DNA from: Lumbricus rubellus
Lineage: Eukaryota > Annelida > Clitellata > Crassiclitellata > Lumbricidae
DNA length: 64,000 nt
NCBI GenBank assembly: GCA_945859605.1
Contig: OX243827.1
Location: 2,343,295-2,407,294 of the forward strand
Direction: 5' to 3'
Part shown: piece after piece, positions 58,907 to 64,000 of the stretch
Layout of the letters: the number at the start of each line of letters is the position of its first letter
Numbering within the stretch: the stretch's first letter is position 1
Made by a program: the position numbers and the translations under genes
Notes under the pieces: model-generated
What the model saw: only the letters and a program-made list of their open reading frames with translations
What the model was told of the DNA's origin: nothing
Databases searched by the model: none

Positions 58907-59972
58907 CCATTCCATAATTATTCAGCTGTGTAAGCTCTTAGTTATCCATAAAATTAATATATTTGATGAAAAGAATCTGGTATAACTCGGTTTTCCCTGG
59001 TTGCTCACCTGATATTCTTAGACTATTTCATGGGTCATTGACGAAAAATATATTTTCGCTTAATGAAAATAGGATTTGAAGAAAAATATTTCTGCCTAAA
59101 TAGAAGTGGGATCGATTAAAAGGTTCTTGATGAAATTGGAGCTGGACAAAACAGGATTAAACTGTAGTTTAGGTTGTTAAATTATTTTAGCATTTTCCGA
59201 GGTTATTAAATTATGCAAATAATGGTCACTTTCGGAAATAGGAAACTTTTATTGAGAACTTAATACGCTCGTTCCTCAGCATGGATAGTTCTATTTCAGC
59301 CTTAAAATACATTTATCTAGCTTCCATTTCTCATGCTTTTTCATCAATCCAGCTTCCATTTCAGCTATGAGAATTTCTTTATCCAGCTACCATTTGTCAT
59401 GCTTTTTCATCAATCCAGCATCCATTTCAGTTATAAAATACCTTTATCCAGCTTCTGTTTCTCAAGTGTTTTTTCGTCAATCCAGCTTCTATTTCTATAC
59501 GTCAAGCCCTGGTTCACCAAATTGAACTTGATTGTTCAGCAGCTTCCAGGAACAGATGTCACAAATGTACTGAAAGTATTGGACACCTGTTCTTGAAAAA
59601 AGATCCAGGTGATGAATGGTCGTCTGGAGTGGCGTCTTTGTGGCCCAGACTCAACTGTAAAATTTCGGCGTTTCTTAATTCCTAAACTATGGGATTGAGA
59701 GAATGAAAATAATTTAACAACCTAAATTACGGTTTAAAGCAAAACAGTATGTAAATAGAACCTGGATTGATGAAAATAGTTGTTGCTTAAATAGAAGCTG
59801 GACTGAGAAAGCGAATTTTTGTCCAAATGATGCTACCAATCAACAGATTAGACATACATCTACATGGGTATCAGTGGGTAAACTCAAATGAACATAAGAT
59901 TCCGCTAAGCAGGGTCACCCTAGATTCATCAGATATTAAATATTTTCGACAGTGCTCAAACATTATGTAACA
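58907..59972. repeat. diverged repeat fragments, no gene
   Basis: GAAGCTGGAT-type units in both orientations (59040-59160 forward, 59300-59490 inverted) and, at 59825-59940, the CAATCAACAGATTAGACATA segment also seen near 6010 and 31690. Short frames here appear accidental. Confidence 0.5.
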
Positions 59973-60401
59973 GGTTCGCGGACGTTTCGTCAACGGACGA
60001 TTCGTCCACGGACGATTCGTCCAGCGGTGGTTGAGTAAAAATAGATTAATGAAAGGAATTCTTGTAGCGTGAAAGCGGGATTAATGAAAATATGTTTTCC
60101 TGAAATGGAAGTGGGATTGATGGAAAGGTTTCATAGGTTAAAGAGAAGTTTTGTGGTGAAAAATTATGGTTTTTAGCGGAAATTGGATGAAATAACGTAG
60201 TTTTTCTTAAATAGAAGCTGGAATGATGAAACAAATTCTTTGCAAAATGGAAGTTGGATCTGCGAGGCATAGTTCTTGCTCAAATAGAAGTTGGAACAAT
60301 TATTTGAGCGCGTGTCTAAACGGATGCTGGATTTATTCAATTTATTTCTTGTGACGAATCGTCCGTGGACGAATCGTCCGTTGACGAAACGTCCGCATAC
60401 G
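59973..60401. mobile_element. foldback element with GGACGATTCGTC microrepeats, 8-bp TSD
   Basis: Terminal 15-bp units (CGGACGATTCGTCCA) number three at the left (59979-60020) and three, inverted, at the right (60353-60395). ATGTAACA flanks it at 59965-59972 and 60402-60409. The unoccupied form of this site lies at 32648-32680. The interior again holds GAAGCTGGAT-type units. Confidence 0.8.
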
Positions 60402-61356
60402 ATGTAACATACTACAATATGTATTCAAACAATGCTTGAATATGGTGTCTTCTCTTAATTTACAGGAATCCAGCAACCATCAAATAAATAAACAAATAAT
60501 TTTTCTACAATAGTTAATGTATGACGTCATAACAATGATTTTTATTCACATAACGCACTAAGCGTCAAATGGGTTGACATCTGAATTTCATTTGTTTTCA
60601 TAAAAATATTTGTGATTGTTGTACTCATGATAAAGAACAAAAGTAGCTTTGTGAAACAGAAATTTGTTGGATGATTTTTGTATTTATAACCCTATTATGC
60701 CTGTATCCTGATGTGAGGACAATTTTATTGATGCAAAGTTTTTGTGTTCATTCATCTGGGAATCAATTTTTGACATTTATGTTGCAGCAAATAGCCTTTT
60801 TATGAACACTAAAGATGCTTTTATGTTTTGAGAAATCTATTACTGAGATGTTGCTGTTGTTAAATTTAGTTGGTGCCGGAAGTTCTTCTTAAGAAGTGGA
60901 TGAAAACGAACGACATGGAAGATTCGAACATCTAAATTTATGGAAATTTTGATAAAACACCTATTTGCCATTTTCGACGAAACATCAAAAGATGCTGTAT
61001 TCACCGGGATCTTCTACTGTCATCGATTATTTCCTGTTCAGTTATCATTGCTACTGAAAAATAATGCAAGCATATCCGATTCTACAGGATTTGGTTGGCT
61101 TTGATATGTCATCTATCTGATCAATTTCTTACTTTATTTTAAGCGTTATACATTGATACAACAAACATGTTCAACGCTTCACTGGCTTCTGGCAAGAACA
61201 GAAAGTGAGAAAGCATACTGGAAATGTACCACCATAAGTACAAGTTATGTTAGAAATCATTTGACTGTGATCTGAATGGTGAACACATGAGAACTGATAC
61301 TGAAGAGAAAAAGTTTGTCATAAATCATTTGCCAAGGCAGTTATCTGAAAACACAT
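60402..61356 (+). promoter_or_regulatory. 5' flank of the fifth zinc-finger gene
   Basis: From about 60560 paralogous to 7990-8894 and 35690-36685, including GAGATGTTGCTGTTGTTAAA at 60846 and a decayed finger (CACCATAAGTACAAGTTATG) near 61230. The decayed finger lies upstream of the ATG as in the other genes. Confidence 0.5.
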
Positions 61357-63258
61357 ATGATGTCCCATACTGGAAAGAAATCATATAAGTGCCAGTTATG
61401 TCAAAAATCAATTTATAGAATTGATTATCTGAAAGTTCATATGAGAACCCATACTGGAGAAAAATCATACAAATGTCAGTTGTGTCAGAAATCATTTATT
61501 CGAGGTAGTTCTCTGAAAGAACACATGAGAACCCATACTGGAGAAAAACCATACAAATGTCAGTTGTGTCAGAAATCATTTATTCGAGGTAGTTCTCTGA
61601 AAACACACATGAGAATGCATACTGGAGAGAGACCATACAAATGTCAGTTATGTCAGAAATCATTTACTCTAAGTAGTTGTCTGAAAACACACATGAGAAT
61701 GCATACTGGAGAGAGACCATACAAATGTAAGTCATGTCAGAAATCATTTTCTCAAGCTGGTAATCTCAATGCACACATGACAACCCATACTGATGAAAAA
61801 CCATACAAGTGTGAGTTGTGTCAGAAATTATTTCCTCAAGGCACTGACCTGAAAATACACATGAGAACACATGGTGACAGACCATACAAATGTCAGTTAT
61901 GTCAGAAATCATTTACTCAAGGTCGTAAGCTGAAAATACACATGAGAACCCATAATGGAGAGAGACCATACACATGTCAGTTATGTCAGAAATCATATAC
62001 TCAAGGTGGTGATCTGAAAATACACATGAGAACCCATAATGGAGAGAGACCATACAAATGTGAGTTATGTCACAAATCATTTATTCGAGGTAGTGATCTG
62101 AAATCACACAAGAGATACCATAATGGTGATAAACCATACAAATGTCATTTATGTCAGAAATCATTTGTTAACAGATCTGGTATTAGAATACACATGAGAA
62201 CCCATACTGGAGAAAGACCATACATTTGCCAGTTATGTAAGAAATCATTTCCTCAAGCTGGTCATTTGAATGCACACATGACAACCCATACTGGCGAAAA
62301 ACCATACCAATGTCCTTTATGTCAGACATCGTGTGTTGATAGATATGGTATGAGAAAACACATGAAAGTTCATACAAGAAAAAGACCATTTATTTGCCAG
62401 CTATGTGAGAATTCATTTATTCGAGAAAGAGATCTGAAAACACACATGAGTACCCATACCGGAAAGAAACCATACAAATGTATGTTATGTCCGAAATCAT
62501 TTAATCAATGTTTTCATCTGAAAACACATTTCAGAACGCATACTGGAGAGAAGCCATACAAATGTGAGTTATGCCAGAAATCATTTTCTACCGGATCTTG
62601 TGTGAAAAAGCACATGAGAACACATACCAAGGAAAAGCCATACAAATGTCAGTTATGTCACAAATCATTTACAGAAGTCGGTTCTCTAAAGCGTCATGCA
62701 ATAACTCATACTGGAGAGAAGCCATACATATGTGGAACTTGTGATAAAGGATTCACTTATCTTGGAACTCTAAAGAGACACAGGCGATCTCATATTCACG
62801 AGGAGCAACGCGCCTGCAGTAAAGCAGACTGCGAGGGCAGTTCTTCGGCCAATCAGCTTAATCTTCATGCTGGAATAAAGTCTCAGGATCTAGAAATGAA
62901 AAGTCAATCATCTGCCGACCTATCTGTTCGATTCGATTCAATAAGTAACACATGCATCAGGAATAAATCAGTTGATATTGTGTCACTAAACAATGTAAAC
63001 ATGCATCCTGATTCCAATGAAAAAACAAGTCCTCTAGCAAAAATTACCAAAATCAAATCGTCCAATGATGCAAAACCGTTTGTAGAAAACTACTTTGGTT
63101 GTGGTATATGTGGCGAAATGCTTGAAATTGAGAATGAATTTCTAGAACACTGTTCTTGCCATCGCTTTTCTCAACCTGCTGACATATTTATTAACACAAC
63201 ATTGTGCCGATTTTTTAAAAATCCTAATGTATTTAATTCGAGATTGAGGCAAGATTGA
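61357..63258 (+). CDS. C2H2 zinc-finger protein, 17 fingers plus C-terminal module
   Basis: 633 residues. Seventeen fingers, most with [10 protein letters not shown] cores. Helices are diverse (IRGSSLKEH, TLSSCLKTH, SQAGNLNAH, VNRSGIRIH, TEVGSLKRH). One linker is shortened (HGDRPYK). The terminal module [21 protein letters not shown] is present, but the end differs: where relatives stop at LFTDMC, this one reads through IFINTTLCRFFKNPNVFNS for about 20 more residues because of a small insertion near 63195. Closest in finger style to the gene at 8895-11837, sharing its 5' flank. Probable nuclear DNA-binding protein. Confidence 0.85.
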   Translation: MMSHTGKKSYKCQLCQKSIYRIDYLKVHMRTHTGEKSYKCQLCQKSFIRGSSLKEHMRTHTGEKPYKCQLCQKSFIRGSSLKTHMRMHTGERPYKCQLCQKSFTLSSCLKTHMRMHTGERPYKCKSCQKSFSQAGNLNAHMTTHTDEKPYKCELCQKLFPQGTDLKIHMRTHGDRPYKCQLCQKSFTQGRKLKIHMRTHNGERPYTCQLCQKSYTQGGDLKIHMRTHNGERPYKCELCHKSFIRGSDLKSHKRYHNGDKPYKCHLCQKSFVNRSGIRIHMRTHTGERPYICQLCKKSFPQAGHLNAHMTTHTGEKPYQCPLCQTSCVDRYGMRKHMKVHTRKRPFICQLCENSFIRERDLKTHMSTHTGKKPYKCMLCPKSFNQCFHLKTHFRTHTGEKPYKCELCQKSFSTGSCVKKHMRTHTKEKPYKCQLCHKSFTEVGSLKRHAITHTGEKPYICGTCDKGFTYLGTLKRHRRSHIHEEQRACSKADCEGSSSANQLNLHAGIKSQDLEMKSQSSADLSVRFDSISNTCIRNKSVDIVSLNNVNMHPDSNEKTSPLAKITKIKSSNDAKPFVENYFGCGICGEMLEIENEFLEHCSCHRFSQPADIFINTTLCRFFKNPNVFNSRLRQD

Positions 63259-63463
63259 GACATTTGATCATGATTTTATTTTAATATGATGTGCAGGAGA
63301 AATAATATTAAGTGAAGTTTGTCAAAGGATTCACGAGGAATTTCTGGAATATTTTTCTTGCCGTCATTTTTTTTCCACCTGATGACTTGTATATTTTGTT
63401 GGGTCCACCACTGATTCCTGACGTCCTAGAAGAGGCAATAGTCAAGCACGACTAACTTTCTTA
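63259..63463 (+). other. 3' flank with relic finger module
   Basis: SEVCQRIHEEFLEYFSCRH near 63318 is again preceded by TGTGCAG. GGCAATAGTCAAGCACGACT near 63434 matches the flanks at 25587 and 39043. Confidence 0.5.
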
Positions 63464-64000
63464 GGTTTCCGTGACAACTGGTTCATGGACAATTGGTTCA
63501 CGACAATTGTTCCACGACAATATTATTGGAGCTGGATTGATGAAAATATTCTAGGTCAAACTGGAGCTGGATTGATAAAAATATTATTGCTTAAATTGAA
63601 GCTGGATTGGTAAAAATGTTTTTGCTTAAACTGGAGATGTATTGATGAAAATGTCCTTGCTTAAATTGGAACTGGATTGATGAAAAACGCTCCTTAAATG
63701 GAAGCTGGATAATGGTACCGGGTATTTCTTATTTGAAATAGAAGCTGGATTAATGAATTAAATGCTTGATAAATGTAAGCTGGATTGATTGATGATTTTC
63801 ATTCATGTATTTCAACATACATCCAGCTTCCATTTCTCGAGTGCTTTATCATTTGATCCAGGCTTTATCATTTGATCCAGTTTCCATTTCTCAAGCGTTA
63901 TCTTTGTCAATCCAGCTTCTATTTCACCTGCATAGGGAACCTTCATCCAGCTTCCATTCACCATTTGCCAGTGAGCCAATAGTATTGTCGTTAAACTATA
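63464..64000. mobile_element. foldback element running to the window end
   Basis: Left end GGTTTCCGTGACAACTGG with degenerate microrepeats, forward GAAGCTGGAT units (63530-63790) then inverted ones (63820-63955). CAATAGTATTGTCGTTAAAC near the end may start the right terminus, cut off by the window. Confidence 0.6.

Overview
This is animal nuclear DNA. Its genes are single-exon C2H2 zinc-finger genes, and the rest is dense nested repeats (SINEs, LINE remnants, foldback elements) with many AGGCCT-type motifs. The foldback elements, with 15-bp terminal microrepeats and 8-9 bp target duplications, recall the TU elements described from sea urchin. A marine invertebrate deuterostome (echinoderm or hemichordate) is my best guess; the phylum is inference only.

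Layout. 0-8 kb: a SINE split by a hAT-like element that itself contains a smaller element; a sulfotransferase-like pseudogene broken by a CR1/L2-type LINE; a second split SINE; foldback elements. 8.9-11.8 kb: a zinc-finger gene of about 19 fingers built by internal triplication. 13.9-15.2 kb: a gene with two tandem pairs of transposase-type helix-turn-helix domains. 16-23 kb: foldback elements, a 592-bp tandem duplication, a pyrimidine tract, LINE debris. 23.5-25.4, 33.9-35.0, 36.7-38.8 and 61.4-63.3 kb: further zinc-finger genes or damaged copies. Four zinc-finger genes and the helix-turn-helix gene end in the same C-terminal module, a CxxC...HxxxH finger followed by a PP-x3-F tail.

40,089-55,947 is a 15,859-bp Polinton/Maverick (polintovirus-type) element with 267-bp near-identical terminal inverted repeats, AG...CT ends and a perfect 6-bp target duplication (AACAGA). 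It encodes protein-primed DNA polymerase B, a chromodomain integrase, an adenain-like protease, a packaging ATPase, a double-jelly-roll major capsid protein, a penton-like minor capsid protein, a zinc-ribbon/phospholipase A2 protein, small structural candidates, and two fibre-like proteins that share a shaft but carry different heads (C1q/TNF-like and discoidin-like). Structural and replication genes run leftward in a compact array; PLA2 and integrase run rightward from a 20-bp divergent promoter region. Two junctions (PLA2/integrase and the N-terminal reading frame of the polymerase) are offset by -1.

The intergenic background is unusual. A diverged unit of about 35 bp (core GAAGCTGGAT) fills the interiors of several mobile elements whose termini are unrelated, so the region looks like a modular foldback-transposon system. 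All protein and family assignments come from reading the sequence; no database search was run.
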